Positions 29,059 to 37,571 of a stretch of 64,000 bases of DNA are shown one piece after another. Source of the DNA: CAWAPD01 sp963783865. GTDB lineage: Bacteria > Actinomycetota > Thermoleophilia > UBA2241. A program made the position numbers and the translations under genes. The stretch covers positions 682,001-746,000 of the forward strand of contig CAWAPD010000001.1 of assembly GCA_963783865.1 (NCBI GenBank). The letters are read 5' to 3'. The notes under the pieces are model-generated. The model was not told the origin of the DNA and did no database searches. It was given only the letters and a program-made list of their open reading frames with translations. Every line of letters begins with the position of its first letter. Position 1 is the stretch's first letter.

Positions 29059-30288
29059 ATGAAGCGACGTTGGCCCCACGAGACCGCGATCCTGGTGGCG
29101 GCGCTGCTGGCCGCCTGCCTGCTGGCGTTCGCGCCGCCGGCATCGGCCGCGTCGTCGGCATCGCCGTCCCCGGCGGCCGGCAACCTCCCCAAGGTGACGT
29201 TCACACAGCCGTCGGCGGAGTCGGACGTGAACGCGGTCACGAAGTGGAGCGGGAACTCGGTCGTGGTCAACTACGAGCCGGGCTCGTCGCCGGTCGTCGC
29301 CGCCAAGTCCGAGCTCTCCATCAACGGCGGCAGGGTGACGCTGCAGCAGCCGCCGGTCGACATGAGCCTGGGCGGCGGCGCCGCCATCCAGTTCCCGATC
29401 CCGGACAGCTACTCCATGCCCCAGGGCGACCTCAAGTTCAAGGTCGTCCTCGTCACGAAGGCCGGACAGCGCGTGGACTACGACTGGACGTACGGCTACA
29501 ACGGCGCCCCCAAACCGACGCTCATCGACTTCGGGATCATGCGCAGCTGGTGGACCTACATCGCCAAGGGCGCGATCTACACGGTCGAGCTGACCGTCAT
29601 CTCGATCGCCTTCGCGATGGTGTTCGCGCTCTTCGGAGCCCTCGGGCGCCTCGCCGGCGGCATCGGCCTGCGACAGGCGTGGGAGAAGTACCGCAGCTGG
29701 GCGTTCCTGATCGCGACGTTCTTCCGTAAGATCCCATACTGGTTGGCGACCTTCTACACGTCGCTGTTCCGGGGCACGCCGCTGCTGCTCCAGATCATCG
29801 TCATCTACTACGCCAGCACGGCCGTCATCCTCTGGGGCCGGGCGCGGTGGGGCATCTTCGACCACGTGCCGTTCCCGTCGGCGTTCGTCACGGGCGTCGC
29901 CGCCCTGTCGCTGAACTACGGCGCGTACCTGACCGAAGTCTTCCGGGCCGGCATCCAGGCCGTTCCCAAGGGCCAGACCGAGGCCTCGTGGGCGCTCGGC
30001 CTGAGCTCGTGGCAGACGCGCCGGCGCATCGTGCTGCCGCAGGCGTTCAAGATCGTCATCCCGGCAGTGGGCAACGACTTCATCGCCCTGATCAAGGACA
30101 CCTCGCTGGTGTCGGTCATCACCGTGCCGGAGCTGCTCGAGCGGGCGCAGCTCGTCGGCGGCCGCACCGCGAACTACCTGTCGCCGCTGCTGGTCGCGGC
30201 CGCGGTCTACTGGATCCTGACCATCTTCTTCAGCTTCTGGCAGGCGCGACTCGAGCGCAGAATGGAGCACGACCGTGCAAGAGCCTGA
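29059..30288 (+). CDS. Amino-acid ABC permease with an N-terminal secreted domain
   Basis: A 409-residue HisM/GlnP-type inner-membrane permease. Residues 1-30 are a signal-like helix ending in APPASAA. Residues about 31-155 form a beta-rich, extracellular-looking domain (GGRVTLQQPPVDMSLGGGA, FKVVLVTKAGQRVDYDW). About five membrane helices follow, and the ATPase-coupling EAA loop is EASWALGLSSWQTRRRIVLP. The extra domain is not part of ordinary GlnP proteins; it may capture substrate or dock the two lipoproteins. An extra hydrophilic stretch (GLRQAWEKYRSW) interrupts the first helices. The reading frame is intact throughout. Confidence 0.88.
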   Translation: MKRRWPHETAILVAALLAACLLAFAPPASAASSASPSPAAGNLPKVTFTQPSAESDVNAVTKWSGNSVVVNYEPGSSPVVAAKSELSINGGRVTLQQPPVDMSLGGGAAIQFPIPDSYSMPQGDLKFKVVLVTKAGQRVDYDWTYGYNGAPKPTLIDFGIMRSWWTYIAKGAIYTVELTVISIAFAMVFALFGALGRLAGGIGLRQAWEKYRSWAFLIATFFRKIPYWLATFYTSLFRGTPLLLQIIVIYYASTAVILWGRARWGIFDHVPFPSAFVTGVAALSLNYGAYLTEVFRAGIQAVPKGQTEASWALGLSSWQTRRRIVLPQAFKIVIPAVGNDFIALIKDTSLVSVITVPELLERAQLVGGRTANYLSPLLVAAAVYWILTIFFSFWQARLERRMEHDRARA

Positions 30289-31240
30289 CGTGACAACCCA
30301 GACACCGCTTGCCGGGTCGCACGCCGGCACCGACGAAGTGCTGGTCGAGGTCAAGGGACTGCACAAGTCGTTCGGCAAGCTGCACGTGCTGCAGGGCGTC
30401 GATTTCGACGTGCACCGTGGCGAGGTCATCGTGCTGCTCGGCCCGTCGGGCTCGGGCAAGAGCACGCTGCTGCGTTGCATCAACTCGCTCGAAGAGGCCC
30501 AGAAGGGCACCATCCGCGTGGGCGATGTGACCGTCGAGTGCGGCCACTGGGGCCGCGAGTACCGCAAGGCGGTGCATGGCGTGCGCCTGCAGTGCGGCAT
30601 GGTGTTCCAGGACTTCAACCTGTTCCCGCACAAGTCGGTGACCGAGAACATCATCGAGGCGCCGCTGCTGGTGAAGGGCATGAAGAAGGACGCGGCGATC
30701 GCCCGCGCCCACGAGCTGCTCGAGCGGGTCGGCCTCTCCGACCGCGCCGACTACTACCCGTCGCAGATCTCGGGCGGCCAGAAGCAGCGCGTGGCGATCG
30801 CCCGGGCACTGGCCATGGACCCGACGCTGATGCTCTTCGACGAGCCGACCAGCGCTCTCGATCCCGAGCTGATCGGCGAGGTCCTGAAGGTCATGAAGGA
30901 CCTCGCCGACTCCGGCATGACGATGATCGTGGTCACGCACGAGATGGGGTTCGCGCGCGATGTCGCCAAGCGCTGCATCTTCATGGACGAAGGAGTCTTC
31001 GTCGAAGAGGACACGCCCGAGCACCTCTTCTTCCACCCGCGGGAGGAGCGCACCAAGTCGTTCCTGCGCCACATCCTGCCCAAGGAGGGCGACTCGGAGG
31101 AACGGGTCGCGGGCGGGGCGCCGCTGGGCATGGGCGCCGAGGCGACGGCTACCGAGCGCGAGGAACTGCCGCGCATCCCGCTGTCCGACGGCCCGTCGGG
31201 CGAGCTGCCCATCGTGGAGCCGCCCGACGACCCGATCTAG
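30275..31240 (+). CDS. Amino-acid ABC transporter ATP-binding protein
   Basis: A 321-residue GlnQ/HisP-type ATPase. Walker A is GPSGSGKST, the signature is ISGGQKQR, Walker B is LMLFDEPT and the switch His is in VVTHEM. The insertion VECGHWGREYRKAVHGVRLQ before the Q loop (MVFQDFNLFPH) is longer than usual, and about 60 C-terminal acidic/Pro-rich residues follow the core. GTG 30275 overlaps the permease end by 14 bases; GTG 30290 is an alternative. The operon ends at the terminator behind it. Confidence 0.93.
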   Translation: MQEPDVTTQTPLAGSHAGTDEVLVEVKGLHKSFGKLHVLQGVDFDVHRGEVIVLLGPSGSGKSTLLRCINSLEEAQKGTIRVGDVTVECGHWGREYRKAVHGVRLQCGMVFQDFNLFPHKSVTENIIEAPLLVKGMKKDAAIARAHELLERVGLSDRADYYPSQISGGQKQRVAIARALAMDPTLMLFDEPTSALDPELIGEVLKVMKDLADSGMTMIVVTHEMGFARDVAKRCIFMDEGVFVEEDTPEHLFFHPREERTKSFLRHILPKEGDSEERVAGGAPLGMGAEATATEREELPRIPLSDGPSGELPIVEPPDDPI

Positions 31241-31263
31241 GGCGGCGCGCGTCGAGAACGCCC

Positions 31264-31312
31264 AAGAGGGGCGGGGCGGGGGTGCGCAGCGCCCCCGCCC
31301 CGCCCCTTTCTT
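31264..31312 (+). terminator. Rho-independent terminator after the ABC operon
   Basis: Arms 31268-31282 and 31292-31306 (15 bp, all G/C) are followed by TTTCTT. About 200 bases without a gene follow before the next MttB gene; TAGACT near 31373 may be a -10 for it. Confidence 0.85.
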
Positions 31313-31520
31313 GCTGCACAGCGGCGGGAGCCGCGACGCGGCCGGGTGGAGCCAATGGCGGCGGCGATGATAGACTCCGAGCCGTGCCAGCGGCCTCCAT
31401 CATCGCGATCTGCCGCACGTCCGGGCTGTAACCGGACCGGCCGCCGCGCGCCGCGCGGCGGCCGACGCTCGCACGTCACGTACCTCCACTGTCATCCCTG
31501 AGCCTGCGAGGTTGCCGCCC

Positions 31521-32981
31521 ATGACTCCCCGGATCAATCCCATCGCCCCGCGTCTCCGCTGGAACGTCCTGTCCGATGCCGACATCGAACGCATCCACGA
31601 GGCGACCCTGCGCGTCATGGAGACGACCGGCGTGCGCTTCCCGTCGGCCAGGGCGCTCGACATCCTCGAGAAGAACGGCTGCACGGTCGATCGCGCGAAC
31701 GAGGTCGTGAGGTTCCCCGCGAAGGTCGTCATGGAGGCGGTCGGCCAGGCGCCGCACGAGTACGTGCTCGCCGGCCGCGACCCCGCGTGCGACATGCGGA
31801 TCGACCAGAAGCACTGCTACCTGAGCAACGACGGCAGCGGCGTGTTCGTCTTCGACCGGAAGACCGGCGAAAAGCGGCCCTCGACCAAGGCCGACGCCGC
31901 CGAGTCGGCGCGCTTCGTCGACGCGCTGCCCGACGTGAGCTACTACTGGGGCCCGGTCGTCACCTCGCAGGACGTGCCGCCGGCCACGAAGTCGCTGCAC
32001 GACTCCGAGGCCGTGCTCACCAGCACGACCAAGCACTACCAGGCGGTGACCACGGTCGGCGAGAAGGCCGCACGGACGCTGGTGGAGATGGCGGCGGCGA
32101 TCGTCGGCGGGACCGACGAGCTGCGCCGCCGCCCGATCGTCAGCATCATGCAGTGCGCGGTCGACCCCCTGGGGCACGACGGTCCGAACCTCGAGGCCAA
32201 CCTGGTCGCCGCCGAGCACGGCCTGGCCAGCGGCTTCATGCCCATGCCGCTGATGGCCGGCACCGGTCCGGCGACGCTGGCCGGCAACCTCGTGCTGCAG
32301 AACGCCGAGGCCCTCAGCGGGGTCGTGCTGCTGCAGCTCGCGTACCCCGGCAGTCCGTGCTTCTTCGCCGGCGCGCCGAGCGCCATGGACCTCAAGACCG
32401 GCGGCTACACGGCCGGCCCCGAGGACTACCTGCTGGCCGCCGGCGCCACCCAGCTCGCCCACTTCTACGGCGTGCCGATGGCGATGGGCACGATGGCGAC
32501 CAGCGCCAAGGCGCCCGACTGGCAGGCCGCCGTCGACGACTCGCTGTCGACCTTCGCCAGCGTCATGACCGTGGCCGACATGATGAACGGGTGCGGGCTG
32601 CTCAACGGGTCCAAGATCCTGTCCTACCCGCACATGGTCATGGAGACCGAGATCTACCGGATCGTGCAGAAGGTGGCCGACGGCGTCGTCGTCGACGACG
32701 AGACGCTGGCGCTCGACGTGATCGAGCGCATCGGGCCCAACGGCACGTATCTCTCGGAGAAGCACACGCGCCGGCACATGAAGGACTTCTGGCGGCCGAC
32801 GGTCTGGGACCGCACGACCTGGGACCAGTGGCAGGCGGCCGGCAAGGCCGGGGCGCTCGAGAAGGCGACGGCGATCGCCGACGACATCCTGGCCAACCAC
32901 CACCCCGAGCCGTTGCCCGACGACGTGGCGGCCGAGCTGCGCGCCATCGTGGCGCGGGCCGACGCCGAGGCCGGAGCGTAG
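31521..32981 (+). CDS. MttB-superfamily (COG5598) corrinoid-dependent methyltransferase, paralogue 2
   Basis: A 486-residue MttB-like TIM-barrel protein, the most typical of the three here. IHEATLRVMETTGVRFPS, DGSGVFVFDRKTGEKRPST, SYYWGPVVTSQDVPP, LHDSEAVLTSTTKHYQ, PLMAGTGPATLAGNLV and GCGLLNGSKILSYPHMVMETE follow the family order, and the C-terminus has YLSEKHTRRHMKDFWRP. No in-frame TAG, so a non-pyrrolysine member such as those acting on betaines. The ATG at 31521 sits 9 bases after GAGG; TTG 31512 touches that site and is less likely. It is followed by paralogue 3 after 9 bases. Confidence 0.88.
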   Translation: MTPRINPIAPRLRWNVLSDADIERIHEATLRVMETTGVRFPSARALDILEKNGCTVDRANEVVRFPAKVVMEAVGQAPHEYVLAGRDPACDMRIDQKHCYLSNDGSGVFVFDRKTGEKRPSTKADAAESARFVDALPDVSYYWGPVVTSQDVPPATKSLHDSEAVLTSTTKHYQAVTTVGEKAARTLVEMAAAIVGGTDELRRRPIVSIMQCAVDPLGHDGPNLEANLVAAEHGLASGFMPMPLMAGTGPATLAGNLVLQNAEALSGVVLLQLAYPGSPCFFAGAPSAMDLKTGGYTAGPEDYLLAAGATQLAHFYGVPMAMGTMATSAKAPDWQAAVDDSLSTFASVMTVADMMNGCGLLNGSKILSYPHMVMETEIYRIVQKVADGVVVDDETLALDVIERIGPNGTYLSEKHTRRHMKDFWRPTVWDRTTWDQWQAAGKAGALEKATAIADDILANHHPEPLPDDVAAELRAIVARADAEAGA

Positions 32982-32990
32982 AGGAGCGCG

Positions 32991-34361
32991 GTGACCGACG
33001 CGACCACGACTGGACCGACCACGACGGGCGCCCGCCTCACCTTCTCGCCGCTGAGCGAGCAGGAGGCGCGGCGAGCCCACGAAGTGGCGCTTGCCGCGCT
33101 CGCTCGCGGCGGCGTACGAGTCGGGGGCGAACGCGCGCTGGACGTGCTGGCGGGGGCGGGCGCCGCGGTCGACCGCGCCGCCGGCAGCGCGCGGCTGCCC
33201 GAGGCGCTGGTGAGCGGCGCGGTCGCACAGGCGCCCGCCACGTTCACGCTCGCCGGTCGCGCGCCCGGTCACGACGTGACGCTCGGCGTCGGCCCCGCCG
33301 GCCTGGTCGCCGCCACGGCGGCGGCCGACGACGTGGCCGCCGCCGCACGCCTGGCCGACGCGCTGCCCGAGGTGGCGGCCATCGGCCTGCCGACGCGGCG
33401 GCTGGCCGAGCTTCCCGACGTGCTCGACGCCACGACCAAGCCGGTGCTGGTCTGCGGGCAGCTGTCCTCCGCGGCCGCGGCGGTCGTCGTGGAGGCGGCC
33501 GCGGCGCTCGCCGGCTCGGCCGGCGAGGCGCGCGCGCGGCCGCCTCTCGCGGTGCTCGTCCATACGAGCGCCCAAGACGACCTCGACCCGCTGCTCGCCT
33601 GCGCCGAGGCCGGCGTGCCGTGCGGGTTCCTGACCGGGCCGCTCGCCGGGCCGGACGCGGCGGAGGCCGGGGCGGCGGCGTGCACGGCCGTGCACGCCGC
33701 CGCCCTCGCCGCCGCCGCCCTGCAGCAGCTCGCGGCCCCCGGCTCGGCCTACGTCGTGCCGGCGCTGCCCTCCGCCGTGGAGTGGCATGCCCCCGGCCAC
33801 GGCGCCGGCCCCGAGGCCGCGCGCAGCATCGCGGCCGTCGCGCAGCTCGCGGCGGCGGCAGGCCTGCCGGTCACGACCGGCCTGCCGCCCGAGCGCCCGG
33901 CGGCCGACGAGTGGCGCGCCGCCCTGGCCGGCCACCTCGCGACGCTGACGACCACTCTCTCGCCCAACGGCCTGCTGGCGGGCGCCGGCCAGGTCGGCGA
34001 CGGGGCCGTCTGGTCGGCGGCCCAGCTCGTACTCGACGCCGAGACCTGGTCGATGTGCGCGAGGATCGCCGCCGGCATCGCCGTCGACGACGAGACGATC
34101 GCCCTCGAGACGATCGAGGCGATCGGCATCGGCGGCAACGCCCTCGGCCAGCGCCACACCCGGCGCCACATGAAAGAAGTCTGGCGACCGCGCCTGTTCG
34201 ACCGCGCCTCCTATGACGTCTGGCACCGCGAGGGCCGCAAGGGCGCGGCCGAGCGCGCGGCCGCCTTGGCGGCCGAGCTGTCGGCCGCCCACGAGGTGCC
34301 GCCGCTCGAGGCGGAGAAGCGCTCGACGCTTCGGCGTATCATCGCCACAGCGGGTCTCTAG
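32991..34361 (+). CDS. MttB-superfamily methyltransferase, divergent paralogue 3
   Basis: A 456-residue relative of paralogue 2, sharing its C-terminus (VDDETIALETIEAIGIGGNALG, RHTRRHMKEVWRPRLFDR) and the N-terminal helix pair. The middle barrel is strongly eroded: the DG/F-DR-TGE and W-P-V-TSQD blocks are replaced by Ala-rich sequence. It may have lost the amine-binding residues and serve as a partner subunit to paralogue 2, or have a new substrate. The GTG start at 32991 follows GAGGAGCGC. The two genes are surely co-transcribed. The 115 bases behind it hold imperfect inverted repeats only. Confidence 0.75.
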   Translation: MTDATTTGPTTTGARLTFSPLSEQEARRAHEVALAALARGGVRVGGERALDVLAGAGAAVDRAAGSARLPEALVSGAVAQAPATFTLAGRAPGHDVTLGVGPAGLVAATAAADDVAAAARLADALPEVAAIGLPTRRLAELPDVLDATTKPVLVCGQLSSAAAAVVVEAAAALAGSAGEARARPPLAVLVHTSAQDDLDPLLACAEAGVPCGFLTGPLAGPDAAEAGAAACTAVHAAALAAAALQQLAAPGSAYVVPALPSAVEWHAPGHGAGPEAARSIAAVAQLAAAAGLPVTTGLPPERPAADEWRAALAGHLATLTTTLSPNGLLAGAGQVGDGAVWSAAQLVLDAETWSMCARIAAGIAVDDETIALETIEAIGIGGNALGQRHTRRHMKEVWRPRLFDRASYDVWHREGRKGAAERAAALAAELSAAHEVPPLEAEKRSTLRRIIATAGL

Positions 34362-34476
34362 TCCCGACTCTCCCGGCGGAGAGCCCGACGCGGCTTCTCC
34401 GCCCTCCGCCGCCGGTAGGCGGCGCGACCCGACGGACGCGACCGCGGGGCCCGGGCCCCCGCGAAGAGGAGACGAG

Positions 34477-35766
34477 ATGACGACAGAGACCTCACCGACA
34501 CGAATATGGAAGGACATTCCGCACTTCGCCGGCGTGTCCGAGGAGCAGTGGCACGACTACAAGTGGCAGCTCGCCAACCGGCTGACCACGGTCGAGGACT
34601 TCGACCAGGTGCTGAACCTGACCGACGAGCAGCGCGCCGACCTGGAGGCGTGCATGGGCAAGTTCCGCGTGTCGGTCACGCCCTACTACGCCTCGCTCAT
34701 GGACCCGGACGACCCGAACTGCCCGGTGCGCATGCAGGGCGTGCCGACGCCGGCCGAGCTGATCGTGCGCCCGGAGGACCTGAAGGACGCGGTCTCAGAG
34801 GACTTCGACTCGCCGGTCAAGCACCTCACCCACCGCTATCCCGACCGGGTGCTGTTCGTGGTCACCGAGATGTGCTCGATGTACTGCCGGCACTGCACCC
34901 GGCGCCGTCACGTGGGCAGCCACGAGCAGGCCATCCCGCAGGCCGAGATCGACGCCTGCATCGAGTACATCGCGCGCTCGCCCGAGGTCCGCGACGTGCT
35001 GCTCAGCGGCGGCGACCCGCTGGTGCTGTCCGACGCCAAGCTCGAGGAGATCATCGCCCGCGTGCGCGCCATCCCACACGTCGAGATCGTGCGCATCGGC
35101 TCGCGCATGCCGGTGGTGTGCCCGCAGCGCATCACCCCCGAGCTGGTGGCGATGCTGCGCAAGTACCACCCGCTGTACCTGAACACGCACTTCAACCACC
35201 CCAAAGAGTTCACCGAGGACTCGCTACGGGCGTGCGCCATGCTGGCCGACGCCGGCATCCCGCTCGGCAACCAGACGGTGCTCATGCGCGGGATCAACGA
35301 CTGCGCCAACGTGATGAAGCGGCTCTGCCACAAGCTGGTCGCGGCCAGGGTGAAGCCCTACTACTACTACCAGTGCGACCTCGCCGAGGGCACGGCCCAC
35401 TTCCGCACGTCCGTGGCCAAGGGCATCGAGATCGCCGAGAGCCTGCGCGGCCACACGACCGGCTTCGCCGTCCCTGTCTACATCATCGACGCCATCGGCG
35501 GCGGCGGGAAGACGCCGGTCATGCCGCAGTACATGATCAGCCAGGCCCCGGGCGAGGTCATCCTGCGCAACTACGAGGGCGTGATCAGCAAGTACACCGA
35601 GCCCGACGACTACGTCGAGCCCGAGTGCCACTGTGCCGACTGCGAGGCGGGCCGCCAGCGGCTGGGCGTCGCCGGCATGTTCGACGACCACGGCCCCACG
35701 TTGAGCGAGGTCTGGGACGCGCGCATGCAGAAGGTCCACGACCGCAAGGCGCGCATGCAGAGATGA
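34477..35766 (+). CDS. kamA: L-lysine 2,3-aminomutase (radical SAM, PLP)
   Basis: A 429-residue enzyme that interconverts L-lysine and beta-lysine. The radical-SAM cluster motif is Cys133-x3-Cys137-x2-Cys140 (MCSMYCRHC). The PLP lysine is Lys345 in GGGGKTPVMP. Asp301 (QCDLAEG) and Asp338 (IIDAIGGGG) match Asp293 and Asp330 of the clostridial enzyme, which hold the lysine side-chain ammonium; glutamate mutases lack these. The C-terminal CHCADC is the zinc-site-like motif of the family. So lysine, or a lysine derivative, is the likely substrate. The ATG follows GAGGAGACGAG. Its TGA overlaps the RACE gene start (ATGA), which ties it to the corrinoid methyltransferase genes. Confidence 0.93.
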   Translation: MTTETSPTRIWKDIPHFAGVSEEQWHDYKWQLANRLTTVEDFDQVLNLTDEQRADLEACMGKFRVSVTPYYASLMDPDDPNCPVRMQGVPTPAELIVRPEDLKDAVSEDFDSPVKHLTHRYPDRVLFVVTEMCSMYCRHCTRRRHVGSHEQAIPQAEIDACIEYIARSPEVRDVLLSGGDPLVLSDAKLEEIIARVRAIPHVEIVRIGSRMPVVCPQRITPELVAMLRKYHPLYLNTHFNHPKEFTEDSLRACAMLADAGIPLGNQTVLMRGINDCANVMKRLCHKLVAARVKPYYYYQCDLAEGTAHFRTSVAKGIEIAESLRGHTTGFAVPVYIIDAIGGGGKTPVMPQYMISQAPGEVILRNYEGVISKYTEPDDYVEPECHCADCEAGRQRLGVAGMFDDHGPTLSEVWDARMQKVHDRKARMQR

Positions 35767-37557
35767 CCCGGGTCTTCGTCGAACCCATCGGGGTCACCGT
35801 CGAGATCGCCGACGGTGAGACGCTGCTGGCCGTGGTGACCAGCGGCGCCGTCGACGTGCCCGTCGACTGCATGGGCCGGGGCACCTGCGGCAAGTGCCTG
35901 ATCCGCACCGGCGCCGGGCGCTTCAGCGAGCCTACGGAGGCCGAGCTGCGCAAGGTGCCGGCGAAGAAGCGCGAGGAGGGGTGGCGTCTGGCGTGCCAGA
36001 CGACACCCCTGTCGGAGCGCGCCAGCATCGAGGTGCGCGAGACCCATGGACGCCGCCAGATCCTGACGGCCTCCGCCCTGCACCCCGGCGAGCCCGACCC
36101 GGCGGTCACGCGCGAGCTGCTCGAGCTCTCGCCGGCGACCCTCGAGGACAAGCGTTCGGACCGTGAACGGGTGACGGCGGCGCTGGCCGTGGACGCGCTG
36201 CCGCTGAGCGTGCTGCGCACGCTGCCCACGACGCTGCGCGACCACGACTGGCGCGCCGCCGTCACCCGCTACGAGGGCCGCGTGATCGACGTGGAGGGCG
36301 CCGACGTCGGGGACGGCGCCTACGGCGCCGCCGTCGACGTCGGCACCTCCAAGATCATCCTCTACCTGTTCGACCTGCAGACCGGCAAGCAGCTCGACAC
36401 CGAGGCCGTCGAGAACCCGCAGATGCGGTTCGGCGAGGACATCGTCAGCCGCATGGCCCAGGCGATCCAGGAAGGGCGGCTCGCGAACCTTGCCGACCGC
36501 CGTGCGCGAGGGCGTCAACGGCCTGCTGGCCGCCGTCTGCGAGCGGCAGCGGATCGACCCGCGCCGCATCTACGACATGACCGTCGTCGGCAACACGGCG
36601 ATGCACCACCTGGCGCTCGGCATCTCGCCGGCCGGCCTCGGCGCGGCGCCGTTCGCGCCGGCCGTCGCCGAGCCGCTCACCCTGCGCGGCGCCGACCTCG
36701 GCCTGGCGATGAACCCCGAGGGCGGCGTGCACTTCCCGCCGCCGATCGCCGGCTTCGTCGGCTCCGACTGTCTCGGCGTCATCGCGGCCACGCGTCTGGC
36801 TGAGGCCACGGCGCCGACCATGGCCATCGACATCGGCACCAACACCGAGATCGCGCTGGTCCACGACGGGCGCATCGCGGTGACGAGCTGCGCCTCGGGC
36901 CCGGCCTTCGAGGGCTACCAGATCAGCTGCGGGATCAAGGCGGTGGAGGGCGCGATCGAGCGCGTCTCGATCGCGCCCGACGGCCGGCCCGAGGCCGTGG
37001 TCACGGTCGGCGGCCGGTCGCCGGTCGGCATCTGCGGCTCGGGCGTGGTCGACCTGCTCGCCGGCCTCGTGGCGGCCGGCGTGGTCGACGCGACAGGCCG
37101 CCTCCAGCCGCACGAGCGCGTGCGCGGCCGGGGCGAGGGCAACGGGCTCGAGTACCTGCTCGCCGCCGCCGGCGACGGCGGCGGCGGCGACATCGTGTTC
37201 ACCCAGCAGGACGTGCGCGCCCTGCAGCTCGCCAAGGCGGCCATCGCGAGCGGCTGGAAGCTCCTCCTGGCCGAGTTCGGGCTCAGGCCCGCCGACCTCG
37301 AGCGCGTGCTCGTCGCCGGCGCGTTCGGCAACAACATCGACGCCGGACACGCTCTCGCGATCGGCCTGCTGCCGCCGGTGCCCGACGAGTGCGTGTCGTT
37401 CGTCGGCAACGCCGCCGGGGTCGGCGCCCAGATGGCGCTGATCGACGTCGGCGAGCGGCGCGCCATGGCCGCGCTGGCGCGCCGGCTCACGTTCCTCGAC
37501 CTGGCGACCAACAAGGACTTCCACGAGGTCTTCACCGGCGAGCTCGGCTTCGCCTGA
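35763..37557 (+). CDS. RACE protein: ferredoxin/ASKHA ATPase reactivating corrinoid proteins (single-base frameshift)
   Basis: A RamA/RACE-type reactivator that reduces inactive Co(II) corrinoid proteins with ATP. The N-terminus is a plant-type [2Fe-2S] ferredoxin domain (CMGRGTCGKC, then ACQT); a linker follows, then the DUF4445 ATPase (AAVDVGTSKIILYLFDL, MAIDIGTNTEIALVHDG, ASGPAFEGYQISCG, GSGVVDLLAG, VAGAFGNNID). The frame breaks after GRLANL at about 36490: removing one T from CCTTGCCGACC restores L-A-N-L-P-T-A-V-R-E and a protein of about 597 residues. This is either an assembly error or a recent mutation. It overlaps kamA by 4 bases and supports MttB-type chemistry, although no corrinoid protein gene is nearby. 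Confidence 0.88.
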
Positions 37558-37571
37558 CGGGCCCTGCCGCG

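Noticed and set aside
25561..34361. Pyrrolysine (in-frame TAG) in the MttB homologues
   Set aside because: All three frames are uninterrupted and end in proper C-termini; these are non-pyrrolysine members.
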